From Acorus gramineus (Eukaryota > Streptophyta > Magnoliopsida > Acorales > Acoraceae), in contig CM060852.1 in assembly GCA_030737835.1 (NCBI GenBank), forward strand, positions 21,127,868-21,191,867: DNA of 64,000 nt. The letters are read 5' to 3'. The first letter of the stretch is position 1, and every line of letters starts with the position of its first letter. The notes beneath the pieces are model-generated. The model was not told the DNA's origin, made no database searches, and worked only from the letters and a program-made list of their open reading frames with translations. Positions 12,588 through 24,900 of the stretch are shown piece after piece. The translations under genes and the position numbers were made by a program.

Positions 12588-13536
12588 AATGATATTCACT
12601 CTCTCTTAAAAAACAATATCCCACACAAAATTAAGTAGCACACACTCTAGGGGATCCCATTCTATGTTGGTGCATCCTAACATGCAAATTTATTAAAGGT
12701 TGGGGCCACCTCATTTAGAGAGTGTTCACCAACCATATTATATAATTATACTTGCATTCCAAAAGACAAGTTGGTGGCAGTCACTAACAATGAAAAAAAC
12801 CAGCTTGGAATTCTTATGACATCATTATCCTGGGTAGCATAATCATATGATCATTTTTGAATTTTTTTGGTCATCATGACTGATTTAAGTCTGCATGATG
12901 ACATGTACTGTTTTTATTTCCATTTTAAAGTGTCTTTGCAGCTGATTAGGTTAATGTCACCTTCAATATATTGTTGGTGAGAGGTCTTATCTAGCTAGGA
13001 GCTCATATGCTTTGAATGAAAACAAGGAGCTTAATTAATGATGATGTGAAGATAAATGAGTGCCATTGTTCAAACATGTAATAAATCTCACTTCAAGAGC
13101 TACACAAGGTTGTGTGGTCTAAAATAATTGTATTGAGTATTATATTTCATATTTTAAAATCGACTTATTCTAATCCAACTAATAAGAGTGGATCCATGTA
13201 CATTCTCCAATCAAGGATTGCCGTATACACATATATGGATAATTCAAGTGCTAGATATTTTTTGAGAGTGAGATATGTACTTGAAAAAATGGTTTAGTTC
13301 GATTTATTCATGAGTTGTTCAATTTTGAGTCATGAATTATTTAATTCAATTCAAATTGAAGTCTCTTCCAATTTAACACAAAAGTTATTGCGTTCAATTT
13401 AATGCAACAAAAAGTCACGTTACCTTGTTTAGTTTGATTCATGAGCTTTTCAATTAGATTCACGAATGATTCACTCGATTTATGAATTGTTTAGTTCGGT
13501 TCAAAAATTCTTTTCATTGCAAAAGAGTTCATTTTA
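12588..13536. other. Intergenic DNA
   Basis: AT-rich sequence. From 13300 to 13520 short phrases of the type TTTAGTTCGATTCATGAATTG recur imperfectly, which suggests a decayed minisatellite. No gene seen. Confidence 0.35.
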
Positions 13537-14564
13537 GGGTCTGTTTGGTTTTATGTAGTTTGATTTTCTAAGGATTTTCTTTTATAAGAAAAATTTTTTC
13601 CTGGAAAACGAAATTCATTCCTAGCATTTAGTTGTATTGAAATTATTTTACAAAAAATGAATTCAGTTATTTATTTTCACGTAAAATATTAGTCTTCTAG
13701 TGTTTGGTTCTACAAATATGTGAAATCTTATTTTTCATCTATAGGCATTAATATCAAATTATGAATAAAAAATATAATAACTATAAACAGAACAAAATCA
13801 TTGGTAAATTTTATTAAAAAATTAGTATTGCATTATATTTTGTTCAGAATAAAGATATCTGCTATGTTTACCTTACTTATGGAAAATGTCTAGCACAAAA
13901 AAGTTCAAATACCATGTAAATCCAAATTTAAAATTTGAATTTTGAATTTAAATTTCAAAGTGAGATCAAACTAGAAAATATATGAGATATTTAGATATCC
14001 TATAGTTACTTTAGGATATTCTGAGATAAATTTGATCAATTAAATTTACATCGAACATATTTTAAAATTCTTTGAAATTTGATTTTTAGCAAAAACTATT
14101 TTAGTTATGAGATATAAAATCATTTTATAATTTTTTCTACATATATATCCTGAAATCTCTCTAATTAAAATCTGAATATTTATCATAAATAAAAAACTAT
14201 TAAGATTTAATTAAATCTAAAAATTTTAAATATTTTAGAAACAATTTTTTTTATATTTAAAAGATGTAAAAATACATTTCATTTAATTAGATAATATTTT
14301 CTAAAATTTAAAATTATTATTTACAATTTAAAAGAAAAAGAAGGTTAATGAAACTTTTGAGAAGTTCTGATATATGGAGTTCTGAATCCCTGAAAAACGG
14401 CGTACGAACCCCTCAAGGCGGATGCCAAAATCTGGATTTGAAAGTGGTTAAAGAAATAATTTTCCATAACTGTTTTTTTTTTTAAGCTATCAAACATCTC
14501 TATGTAACTACTTTTCGTGAAAACTAGAGTTTTCAGGGACTTTTACGTCGAAACAAACGGACCC
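13537..14564. mobile_element. Non-autonomous DNA transposon-like element with GGGTCYGTTTG ends
   Basis: The left end GGGTCTGTTTGGTTTTA and the reverse complement of the right end, GGGTCCGTTTGTTTC, match as short terminal inverted repeats. The interior is AT-rich and noncoding. I did not see a clear target duplication, so the superfamily is open. Confidence 0.5.
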
Positions 14565-16500
14565 AATGTCACCTTGTTTAGTTCAACAATGAGTTCAATT
14601 TGGACGATGTTCAATTCTATTCATCAATGGTTAAGTTCAATTTATGATTTGTTTAATTTGGATAATGATATTAACAATATTTGACTGACATAAATCAATG
14701 GTCAACGATCACGGAACATCATTTCTTGTAAATTAAAAGGACTCGCGGTTTTCACATGCTTTGGTTTTTTGAATGCATGTGCAGATAAAAATAAATTATA
14801 TATTTAAATGAGAATTGTATGATCACACTTACATAATTGTAGCATAAACCTTTTTACACATGATTAAATAAGGATAGCATGTAACAGTGCCCTAATCAAA
14901 AGTACTCAGAATCAAGACATGCATAACTAAAAGAGTTTGAACCCTATTATGTATGCTGGTGACTCCATGCCAAAAATTCAAGTATGGAGTCCCAATCACT
15001 CTCAACATCAACACAAGGCAGTATCACTGTTGATGCATGGCCGACCAGTAGTTAAGATCCACTACTTCTATTTGGTTAATGTGGTCCTTTTCCCTATCAC
15101 ACCCACTGAACATTCCTTGTAGTATTAGTTGTGAAAGTTTGTTAATCATTGGATGGCTAAAAAATATCACATTTTTCCCATCTTTTGAAGTCCCTCATGA
15201 GAAAAATGAACTCAATAAAGCTTTATGGGGTCATGGCTTTATAGTCTATATCTTGCAATTCACTCAAAGCATTGGAGAGTTTGGTATAATTTCCAGTGAT
15301 GATAACCTGTACTTTTGGTATGTGTATCATATTGTCCAGACTGTAGTTCACACAAGATATCAGAATCAAGCAGCCCATGAAATTGTTGGTATTATCTTTC
15401 ATTAAATCTGGAAATAAAAAATGAATTAAGTGTGTGCAATGGGATTCTATTATCTTCCAATAAAATTGAAAATAAAAAATGAGAGAGCATGGATGTAGTA
15501 AGTGGTGGATACTATCATAACTAATCAGTCTCCTACTCAACAAGTGAGATGTGCCTGTTCTTATACCACAAATTAGTTTCATATTTGGACAAGTCAGTGT
15601 AATGTATCACAACACTGAATGGATAAAAAATTCTTAACCAAAATTAATGGTAACCTCATAAAATGATTAAAAATGTGTCCGAAGATCTAAGTATTTGTTC
15701 TAAAAACTTATAATTAAAAATTATACCATTTAGGCATAATTCTCAAAATTTAAATAACTCAAATCTATCTATTTTCTAAAATCTTGAAGACGTAATTTAA
15801 TCCTTAATTTTCTCTCTCATTCTTAATAATATTGTATCACTTCAACTGGTGTTCATATTTAAAAAAATATATCAATTATTTCAAATATATATATATATTT
15901 TTTTTTTTATTTTTTATTAAGGGTCCGTTTGGAAACACAGATTGAAAAGTAGAGTTTGAAATAAAGCTGCTTTTTAAGATGATTTTTGACATTGACTTTT
16001 ATTGGGATGTTTTTTTTTTAATTCAGGAATCAATATTTGAAAGCAGTTGATGTCTGACAGAGAAAATTGCTTTTCAATTCAAAAAATCGATTCCAACAAC
16101 AAAAACGTTGTTTTTGAGCTTTTCAAAACACGGATTTTGAGGAAAAAATTAAAAGAGATCCAGCTTTCGATTCTGAATAAAACTATCTCGTTTAATTGCA
16201 TAATTTTAACTTTTCAACTTTTAAAAAAATAAAAATTAACTTAAACATGCAATAAATATTTTCCCCAGGGATTCTTCTCACACCTTGCAAAGAGTCAGGA
16301 TATGTTTTAAATGTTAAATCTGCATTAAAAAAAATCTAGGAATATTCTCTCTGTCCAATCAACTGATAGACTCACCAGATATTCGGTCCCAACCATTTAA
16401 CCCCTCTGTATATCTCATAAAAAACATATATTTATATGATTAAACCACCAATGCTTCCAAGACTAGGTTTTCCATTTCAGTCATTACAAGCAGCCTTTTC
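14565..16500. other. Intergenic DNA upstream of the second TBL gene
   Basis: The GC-richer block 14930-15580 has open frames on both strands of about 110 residues that I do not recognise and regard as an old insertion. A GGGTCCGTTTGGAAAC MITE-type end occurs near 15921. A nearby partner end was not found. Confidence 0.35.
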
Positions 16501-16516
16501 TTCCCCTCTGCACACA

Positions 16517-16524
16517 TATATAAA
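16517..16524 (+). promoter_or_regulatory. TATA box of the second TBL gene
   Basis: TATATAAA lies 60 bp upstream of the chosen ATG at 16577. A transcription start about 30 bp downstream gives a 5' UTR of roughly 25-30 nt, which argues against the upstream in-frame Met at 16436. Confidence 0.6.
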
Positions 16525-16576
16525 CAACCCAAAACACACCCATGTGAACCTCCCAGAGAGAATCCAATCCCAATCT

Positions 16577-19500
16577 ATGTATATGGGTTTCCAATGGTGG
16601 TGCTGTTGCTGCACTGTTTTCTTGTTTTCAAGTTCATTGTTCATGTGGGATGCTGTGTTGGGTGAGTATGAGTACTACAACAACTACAATAATGGTACTA
16701 GTAGTAGTATTGGAGGAGAGAAAATAAGCTGCAACATCTACCAGGGGAGCTGGGTTTTAGACAATACTTACCCACTGTATGACTCCTCTGGCTGCCCCTA
16801 CATCGACCCCGAATTCGACTGCCAGAAGTTTGGCCGCCCTGATAAGCTCTACCTTAGTTACAGTTGGAAACCAAGCTCTTGTGACCTCCCCAGGTTCTCT
16901 CTCTCTCTCATGCAGTCCTTATACACAGTCTGGTGTGAAATCTCATTTCGTTGACAAGGTAGACTTCGTTTCTATGCAAGTGCATATATACTTCGATTAC
17001 ATGAATGATGCATTTTTAAGGGGAGACATGTGAGACTGTTCCTAACATTATCTATATTTTTCATGATGTTGTTATAATAGTCTTAATTGCCCTAACAACG
17101 TTGTGTTTATGGGATCTCATGGTTGTAAATTTTATTGTCAACCATTGAGATATAAGTCCAATCCAATGCTAGTTTTGTTTAATGAGATGCGTGTTTAGTC
17201 ATACAAAACATACAATTTTTCATGTTTTACATAAAAGAGTATATGCAATTCACTGGAGGATTGCTTCAATTTTTTTTTATAAAAATATATGCTTCGTTAC
17301 ATGAAGTATACTACATAACAATAAAAGGACAACTTGATTATAGTTCTTGATCCTATGATAAATTAGAAAATTTATAGTGATTTTTTTTTCCCAATGAAAA
17401 TAATGAAGGTTTGATGGGAAGGATTTCCTGGAAAGAATGAGAGGGAAGAAGGTGATGTTTGTGGGGGACTCACTGAGCCTGAACCACTGGCAGTCCCTCA
17501 TGTGCCTCCTCCATGCAGCTGTTCCTGGTGCCACAACTTCCTTTTCTCGCAATCAGGACATCTCCACCCTTTTTTTCCAGGTCTCTCTCTCTCTCTCTCT
17601 AAAAGTATTATATGACACGCTATAAGATGTCAGCTAATTGAAATATAAATGTTTACAATTTAAAAAAAAAAAAAAATATTGTTCAATGTACATACATATC
17701 TGAGTATGTGCGAAAGTGCATTGTAACTTCCTAATCTCCGAATTCTTGTCATTCGACTGTCTTGTGATTGTCCCATCCTATCAAGAAAAAAAAAAATATT
17801 AATTATTATTAAAATTGGCTTATACAAGATTGCACAGATAAAAAAGAAAAAGCAAAAAAATAGTTGTTATTTGTTTTTATGTGAAGGTAGAAATCATGGA
17901 AGGACAGCATTGCATGTCCCCCACAAGCCCACTTGGACTTTCATTATTGATGGAAAATCTCTTCCTACTTGTTTGTCCAGTCACCAGTGAAGTGTTTTGT
18001 TTTTTTCCTTTATTTATTTTTTATTTGAATATTGAGTTGAACAATAAATAGTGATTTTTTCCATGTGAGCACATGAGCTTTTCTGTCTATTATTGTAAAT
18101 ACCTCAAGATTTCTATTATTGTTGCTGACTTGCTGTTATTATTAATTATTATTGTTTGGTAATAATTGTTGCTGTTATTCATTATACGGATTTTGCTTTT
18201 CATGGTATCTTTTGTTAATACTTCTGTTAGAGAATTCAATGTCTACTATTCAGGCCTATGCATGGAACAGCAGGCCCAACAATCCACCATAAATAGAAAC
18301 TTCGCATTGATTGAGTTCAAAACTCAGAAAAAGCAATGCTTTGGACAGTCTAAAATAAAATTTAAGAAAATCACATTTGTCATTTATCTGAAAAGGCATA
18401 TAGATATCAACCTATATGCTCTAAAAAATTTCTAAATATTATATATATTATAAATGTGTGTATGTATTATATACTATTTAAATTCATTTATGCTGTGCAA
18501 TTACATAAGTCATAAATCTCAAGATTTAGAATGATATATGAAAGATGTGAAGTCCTGAAGTCCATATTTTATGTTTTTTGAGAATGATAGGCATCCTATC
18601 ACAATTTTATTAATAGAGATGAATGAAACTGGGGCCCAGTAGCAGAAGATTCTACTAAAATCCTATTAACACAACCAATATGCACCCCTTACTCTACAAC
18701 AAACTGACCCCATGTTTACATCACAATATTAGCCCTTGTGTAGAGCCGACCCTAGTCTTTGATAAAGTGGGCCACCATCTCCCAAATATTTTCTATATAT
18801 AACCTCGAACCCTTGAACAACACTTGATTGCACATAAACACAACACCGCCCGCCGAATGAAAGACTCGGAGATTTTAGCATCCATGCTTCTATCCCCCTT
18901 CTGTCAATCTTTGGCCTGCCTCTGAAGTTCACCTCCATTCCATAGCTCCCACCAGAAGAGCCCAAATGACCCTAGCCATTGGGCATCACACCGACAAATG
19001 CTCGGTGGTTTCCCCCATCTTGGCACAACAATGCAATTGGTCTCATCATTCGGCACCCACTTTGCCCTGTATGACTTGGTCTCGGTGTTCAATTTTTTTT
19101 GTTTGCACTATTATCCATCTCTGATATGTCAACCATCACAACAAGTGTTTACATTTACACATGATAATATCAATTATTTGAAAAAATATTCACATCTGTT
19201 CCAAATCTAAGAAGATTCAATTTTGAATATTGATATTCACATATCCAATCTATTGATAGGCTTAGCACACTACCCACACGCACACAAAAAAATCCAAACC
19301 ACGTGAAAGAAACAATTGCAATTTCATGGTTTATAATAAATGATCTTTAAAGTCCTAATGATTAAATCCTAGTTCAAGCTACGCAAAAGCAGAACAAGAT
19401 ATTGAATAGCAAATTTGTATCATCAATATGAAACAGTATCAACTTCTACAGCTATCAGGATTACATGCAGGATTACAATGATGCATGCAGGATTACAAGG

Positions 19501-20734
19501 TTTCAGTGATGTACTATCGAAGCACTTATCTGGTGGACCTTGTGAAGAAAAGCGATGGAGTGGCGTTGGTTTTGGACTCCATCCAGACTGGCAACGCGTG
19601 GATCGGCATGGACATGCTCATCTTCAACTCCTGGCACTGGTGGACACACAACGGAAATAGCAAACCGTGAGAGACGATAACACACAAAGCAATATTTATT
19701 TTGAATCAGATTTCCAGAGTCGATTCGTCATGTGGTTTCATTTTCCTTGCAGATGGGACTATATACAAGTTGGGAATCAGAAATACAATGATATGAATCG
19801 GCTGGTTGCTTTCTCTAAAGGGTTGTCTACATGGTCTGATTGGGTGGACAGAAATATTGATCCTACAAAGACTAAGGTCCTCTTCCAAGGGATCTCACCC
19901 ACACATTACAAGTAAGTTAAAGAGTGTTTCTGGAGGAAAGAAATATAAAACAAGTTGATGCATTTTAGAAGCACTCTATGCATAACTGAAAATTCATAAT
20001 GTAGCATAGAACAAAAGATTACTGCATTGACACACAATAGCATGCTTGTCAAAAAATATTGCAGCATGGATAGCATCTACGATAAAAAGAAACAGAAACT
20101 TTTATGGGAATTAAGAAAGACTTGGGTCCGTTTGGAATTTAAAACATTTTTTTTCTTCATAAAGCTGTTCTTAACCAGTTTTTTTTCAAAAAGATACTCT
20201 CAACTAGCTTTGTCATAAAAGCTGTTTTTATTGACTTTTTACACATAAACACTAAAATAAAAAGTTCAAAAGATCACTGCTTGGAATCGATTATCTAAAA
20301 TTTGATTTTGTAGAGCTTGACAATTGATTCCAAACAGGGCCTTAAAATGATTCTAACAAGCCAACAACTAAAGTTAATATTCTATATTTCAGTTGCTCAT
20401 GCTATCCTCCTTAACTATTGTTCTCCTACAATCATATAGCGGAAATGATTGGAACCAACCAGGTGCAAAGAGCTGCGCCGGGCAATCCCAACCATTGAGT
20501 GGATCAACATACCCAGGAGGTTCACTCCCGCAGGACGGTGTCGTGAAAAGTGTGCTCAGTAAGATGTCGAAACCGGTGACTCTTCTGGATGTGACCTTAC
20601 TCTCCCAACTCAGGAAAGATGCTCACCCATCTGCATACAGTGGAGATCATGCCGGCAATGACTGCAGCCATTGGTGCCTTGCAGGCCTTCCAGATACATG
20701 GAGTCAGCTACTATATGCCGAAATGGTCCTTTGA
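16577..20734 (+). CDS. TRICHOME BIREFRINGENCE-LIKE (TBL/DUF231) family protein, second locus
   Basis: Five exons join in phase to 372 aa: 16577-16893, 17409-17580, 19491-19666, 19753-19911, 20440-20734. All introns are GT-AG; intron 1 has a weak donor (GTTCTC). The second exon is 172 nt, as in the minus-strand TBL gene, so the architecture is shared. A Met at residue 3 (16583) is an alternative start. The N-terminus has a Cys/Phe-rich hydrophobic segment (about 8-24), a signal anchor or signal peptide. CNIYQGSWV and [11 protein letters not shown] define PMR5N. GDS is at 125-127 ([14 protein letters not shown]); Asp349 and His352 form the DCSHWC motif. These phrases resemble the TBL37-TBL43 group (impression, not a tree). 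The likely role is wall-polymer O-acetylation in the Golgi. Intron 2 holds a LINE relic and intron 4 a MITE. Confidence 0.9.
18720..19080 (-). mobile_element. LINE relic (zf-RVT region) in intron 2 of the second TBL gene
   Basis: On the minus strand one frame reads GETTEHLSV, a stop, then [14 protein letters not shown], which fits the zinc-binding region after the reverse transcriptase in plant L1-type LINEs (zf-RVT). Stops and frame changes show it is dead. The boundaries are approximate. Confidence 0.55.
19459..19490 (+). repeat. Repeated 3' splice acceptor at TBL exon 3
   Basis: CAG followed by GATTACA occurs three times, with exon starts possible at 19459, 19471 and 19491. Only 19491 keeps frame with exon 2; the others add 32 or 20 nt and shift frame. 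Confidence 0.7.
20124..20343. mobile_element. MITE in intron 4 of the second TBL gene
   Basis: About 220 bp bounded by GGGTCCGTTTGGAAT on the left and ATTCCAAACAGGGCC on the right. Target duplication is uncertain (possibly CTT). The interior is AT-rich and noncoding. Similar single ends occur near 4131 and 15921. Confidence 0.65.
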
Positions 20735-22058
20735 TGCAAATGACATAATGCCAAATTTGATGAGTGAAAGAAAATATAAACGTGCTTGACGGGTTTATTT
20801 TGGGTAATGAAAAGTCATTGAAAGGCAATTGTTGTGTCCTATTTTTTACACTTTCAAGTTGGAAATAGTACTGGGCTAATTTGGTAATTCTAATCCAGAA
20901 GAAAAATTCCTCTACTCCAAAAATCAAGTCCTGGTAGATTTGTGGAAAAGAGGAATGAAGCAAATTTCGTCTGGATGATCACATGAATGGAGAATTCCAA
21001 ATGCCACTTACTTGAGTATTCAAGCAGAAGTAGAGTGGAAACAAATGCCAAACTAGCCCTATGGGTATTCCAGGGTTTGGAGTGTTGCTTAATGGTGGAA
21101 GAAAACCTCTTACACTAATCTAACAAGATTAATCTCATATTTCTATCTACATGAACCAGAATTCAATGACTTTATATTAAAAGAAACCAACAAAATCACA
21201 TAATAGGCTTTTAAAGTTGATATAATATGTAGCATTACTGAAAAAGGATGTGCACCATCAACTGAAGATAGTTAACAAATTAAATATCTGATTTACTATG
21301 ACTCCTACCAGTCAAAGTGAGGCACTTCTTTAGATAATATTCATTGCCATTCTATCAGCCCTGGACAAGTTTGCAAATTCTCTGTGATAATTTACATGAA
21401 CCAGTGTTATAACAAAGTAACATGATGGAGACTTCTCAACCAGAAATTGTGACAAAGCTTCAGATTACTTGTAATCATCAAGGGTCTTCTCAATTTTTTG
21501 GGACGTGTACCATTGCTGACCCATATTGATGGGGACAAAGCTTGTTGTCGTCATTGTTCAATTTAATTCCTAATCTAGAAGCAATTTCATGCAAAAAATC
21601 AATTCCAGAGCAAACAAACTAGCGTGCCTTGTGCACGACTAAACACTTCACCAACTTTGCAATGCATACTCTGATACTCCTATTCCAAATATCTTTTCTA
21701 GTATTACTCTTGTCCCTATTTCTATTTTGAATTGTTTCTCATGCAAATATGCCACAGGGAGACCACAGATATAAGAGAACCTATCATACCCTCTCAAATA
21801 TATGATACTCATTTTGAACTATTTTCAGCTAGAATTACCTATAGATTTATATAACATGCTCATGGAAATTCATATTTACATTAAGATCTGTGGATTAATC
21901 CTAACAAATACTCAAAGAACATGCGGTATGCTAGCCGTAAATAAATTGAGTAAGCATTATGCTTCAGATATGCAAATGAGGTTCTCATTAACAATTGCAC
22001 AGGTTCATGTCCATGCTAATTATCTGTCACAAGATCTTCCGAGTAAAACAAGGCGGTC
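20735..22058. other. Intergenic DNA downstream of the second TBL gene
   Basis: The first 400 bases probably contain the 3' UTR. No other gene or repeat was recognised. Confidence 0.4.
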
Positions 22059-22068
22059 AAGCACAGCC
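22059..22068. repeat. Left 10-bp target-site duplication of the Mutator-type MITE
   Basis: AAGCACAGCC here is repeated exactly at 25310-25319 on the other side of the element. Confidence 0.85.
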
Positions 22069-22344
22069 TACAAAGCACGGACACTTCCCCGGAGGTCTCG
22101 TACCCGTGTCGGACACGGACACGGCACGAACACGTGTCGGACACGGCTCCAGCCGTGTCTGCTTTCATTTTGTCTTGGACACGGCTAGGACATGGTTGGG
22201 ACACGGCCCAGCCAGTTTCAGCCCAAAAGTAAAAAAGAAAAAGAAAAGGAAGACCCAAACATAGCCCACAAGTATTCAACTCATTTAAAGCATCTTAAAA
22301 CAACTTATTTAAACAAAATCTCTTTCTTAAGGTTAAAAAAATAA

Positions 22345-22425
22345 TGATTTATTGGTTTAAAACAGTGATTTATAAAAACAGTGGTTTATTGGTTTAAAAC
22401 AGTGATTTATAAAAACAGTGGTTTA
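22345..22425. repeat. 37-bp tandem repeat, two copies
   Basis: TTGGTTTAAAACAGTGATTT recurs at 22352 and 22389, inside the MITE and directly before the LTR insertion point. Confidence 0.8.
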
Positions 22426-22429
22426 TTAT

Positions 22430-22616
22430 TGTTAAAGAATCATTATTAGGATAATATTATATCTTTATTATCATTATTGTGATATTATTAGTTATTATTA
22501 GTTTTCTAGTTTTCCTAGATTCCTTATCTGTATTTTAGGGTTTCCTCTATGTATCTATAAATAGAGCCCTTTGGCTCCTCTAAAATAACAACAATTCCAT
22601 TTTCTTTATTCTAACA
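22430..22616 (+). repeat. Left LTR of copy A
   Basis: 187 bp from TGTTAAAGAATC to TTCTAACA, with a TATAAATAGAGCCC promoter motif near 22556. Confidence 0.93.
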
Positions 22617-22629
22617 TGGTATCAGAGCC
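22617..22629 (+). other. Primer-binding site of copy A
   Basis: TGGTATCAGAGCC abuts the LTR and is the usual complement of the initiator tRNA-Met 3' end used by many plant LTR elements. Confidence 0.9.
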
Positions 22630-22670
22630 ACCTCAGAAACCCTAGATCTATAAAAGTTTTTCTCCTTCTT

Positions 22671-22707
22671 CCCCGCTCCGATTTGGGAGTTCTCAATCGG
22701 AGCGGGG
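22671..22707 (+). other. Leader hairpin of copy A
   Basis: CCCCGCTCCGATT pairs with AATCGGAGCGGGG over 13 bp around an 11-nt loop, starting 54 nt after the primer-binding site starts. Copy B has the same stem at nearly the same distance. Confidence 0.75.
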
Positions 22708-22794
22708 GAAGACTTTTAGTACCCATATTTTCTTCCGCTGTCTAGTTGTATTCTAGTCTTTGTCCTCTCGTGGTACTTATGTTTAGTGCCGTCG

Positions 22795-23330
22795 TACCCT
22801 TGCCGTCGTCGTCGTCGTCGTGCCCTTGCCGTCGCTGTTGCCGTCGTGCCCTTGCCGTCGCCGTCGTGCCCTTGCCGTCGCTGTTGTCGTCGTGCCCTTG
22901 CCGTCGCCGTCGTGCCCTTGTCGTCGTCGTCGTCGTCGTGCCCTTGCCGTCGCTGTTGTCGTCGTGCCCTTGCCGTCGTCGTCGTCGTCGTGCCCTTGCC
23001 GTCGCTGTCGTCGTCGTGCCCTTGCCGTCGCCGTCGCCGTCGTGCCCTTGCCGTCGCTGTTGTCGTCGTGCCCTTGCCGTCGTCGTCGCCGTCGTGCCCT
23101 TGTCGTCGCCGTCGTGCCCTTGCCGTCGCTGTTGCCGTCGTGCCCTTGCCGTCGCCGTCGTGCCCTTGCCGTCGTCGTCGCCGTCGTGCCCTTGCCGTCG
23201 CTGTCGCCGTCGTGCTGTTGTCGTTGCCGTCGCCGTCGTGCCGTTGTCGTTGCTGTCGCCGTCGTGCTCTTGCCGTCGCTGTTGCCGTCGTTCCCTTGCC
23301 GTTGCCGTCGCCGTCGTGCCGCTGCCGTCG
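22795..23330 (+). repeat. GCC/GTC triplet-rich minisatellite in copy A
   Basis: Units of the form CGTCGTGCCCTTGCCGTCG, with variable numbers of CGT/CCG triplets, repeat about 20 times. Because the units are mostly multiples of three, all frames stay open. Confidence 0.9.
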
Positions 23331-23439
23331 ACGCCCCTGCCGCTGCCGGCGCCGCCCCTGCCGCCGCCGGAGCCGCCCTGCCGCTGCTCGCCCGGCCCCT
23401 GCTGCGCCCAGCCCTTGCCCTGCCGTCGCTCCCTGCCAG

Positions 23440-23680
23440 TCCTGCCAGGGCGTGCCAGCGCTCCCGGATATCCCGGGATCTGCCCTGCCAGCGCGTGCCA
23501 GCGCTCCCGGACATCCCGGGATCTGCCCTGCCAGCGCTCCCGGATCTCTCGGGATCTGTCCTGCCAGCGCGTGTCAGCCCGGATATCCCGGGATCTGCCC
23601 TGCCAGCGCGTGCCAGCGCTCCCGGATATCCCGGGATCTGCACGTGCCAATGCTCCCGGGTCTCCCGGGACGCCTCCCCA
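23440..23680 (+). repeat. CCCGGATATCCCGGGATCTG repeat block in copy A
   Basis: Five or more units join CGCTCCCGGA, a CCCGGGATCTG palindrome and CCCTGCCAGCGCGTGCCAG. A related block occurs in copy B near 51390-51560. Confidence 0.8.
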
Positions 23681-24243
23681 GCGCGCCCCATATGCGTCCC
23701 GGAGCCAGCGTGCACCACCAGCAGCTGCCGCACTCCTCTGCCGGCACCAATCTCCGCCGCCTCCGGCCGCCCTCTGCCGCCTCCGGAAATCTTCCGGCGG
23801 CCCTTCGGCAATTCTCCGGGGCTCTCCGCTACACTCGGCCGCCTCCGGCCGCCCTCCGCCGCCTCCGGCCACTCTCCTCCTCCGGCTGCTCCGGTCGCCG
23901 TCGTGCTCCTCCGGCCGCCCTCCGCCGCCTCCGGCATCTTTCGGCGGCCCTTCGGCAATTCTCCGGCGCTCTCCGCTGCACTCGGCCGCCTCCCGCCCTT
24001 TGCCGCCTTCGCCACCTCCGGCCGCTCTCTGCCTCCGGTTCCTCCGGTCGCCGTCGTGCTCCTCCGGCCACCCTGCCGCCGCCTTCGGCGCCGCCTTGAG
24101 ACTTCAAAAATCACTAAATCGGTCATAACTTCCTCTCCGGAAGTCCGATTAAGGTGTTCCAGGGGTCCATTTCGCTCGATTTTTCGTTCTCTATGCATCT
24201 GTGTGATTCTTTTCGTCATCCGAGATCTCTACGATTCTCCTCG

Positions 24244-24760
24244 CAGATTAGCACACCTCCGCGCATCTTCTTGTGGCATCGACCGCTTTCGCGTTTTTTT
24301 TCGTGCAATCTCGCTACTTCTCTTGCTCCCTCTACGCATGTCTTCTTATACGTGCGCTCTTTCTCTTTTTCGCAGATTTGTACACCTCCGCGCATCTCCT
24401 TGCGGCATCGACCGCTCTCGCGCTCTTCGTGCAATCTGCTACTTCTCTTGCTCCCACTACGCATGTCTTCTTCTATGTGCGCTCTTTCTCTTTTTCGCAG
24501 ATTTGCACACCACCGCTCATCTTCTTGCTGCATCGACCGCTTTCGCGTTTTTCATGCAATCTCGCTATTTCTCTTGCTCCCTTTACGCATGTCTTTTTCT
24601 ATGTGCGCTCTTTCTCTTTTTTGCAGATTTGCACACCTCCGCGCATCTCCTTGCGGCATCAACCGCTCTCGCGCTCTTCGTGCAATCTCGCTACTTCTCT
24701 TGCTCCCACTACGCATGTCTTCTTCTATGTGCGCTCTTTCTCTTTTCGCAGCATTGCGGC
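24244..24760 (+). repeat. 126-bp tandem repeat, about four copies, in copy A
   Basis: ACACCTCCGCGCATCT recurs at 24253, 24382, about 24507 and 24633, so the unit is 125-129 bp. Each unit holds CATCGACCGCT, CGTGCAATCTCGCTACTTCT and TGCGCTCTTTCTCTTTTTCG blocks. Shorter related units occur in copy B near 50580-50890. Confidence 0.85.
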
Positions 24761-24900
24761 CACCACACGCGCCTCTACAGAGCCCTTACTGTGCCTTTGT
24801 TGTGCCCCTGCCGCGCCTGCACATGCTGTCGCCAGCCTTCGCCACCTTCTCATTTTTGTCCAAACTCTAAGAGTTCTACCTTTCAGAGTTTGGGAGGGGG

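Noticed and set aside
14937..15582. Open frames of 108 and 119 residues on opposite strands
   Set aside because: No recognisable motif, AT-rich composition and mutual overlap; kept only as an unidentified intergenic block.
16436..16576. Upstream in-frame Met of the second TBL gene
   Set aside because: It lies before the TATA box at 16517 and would add a non-family N-terminus ahead of the signal anchor.
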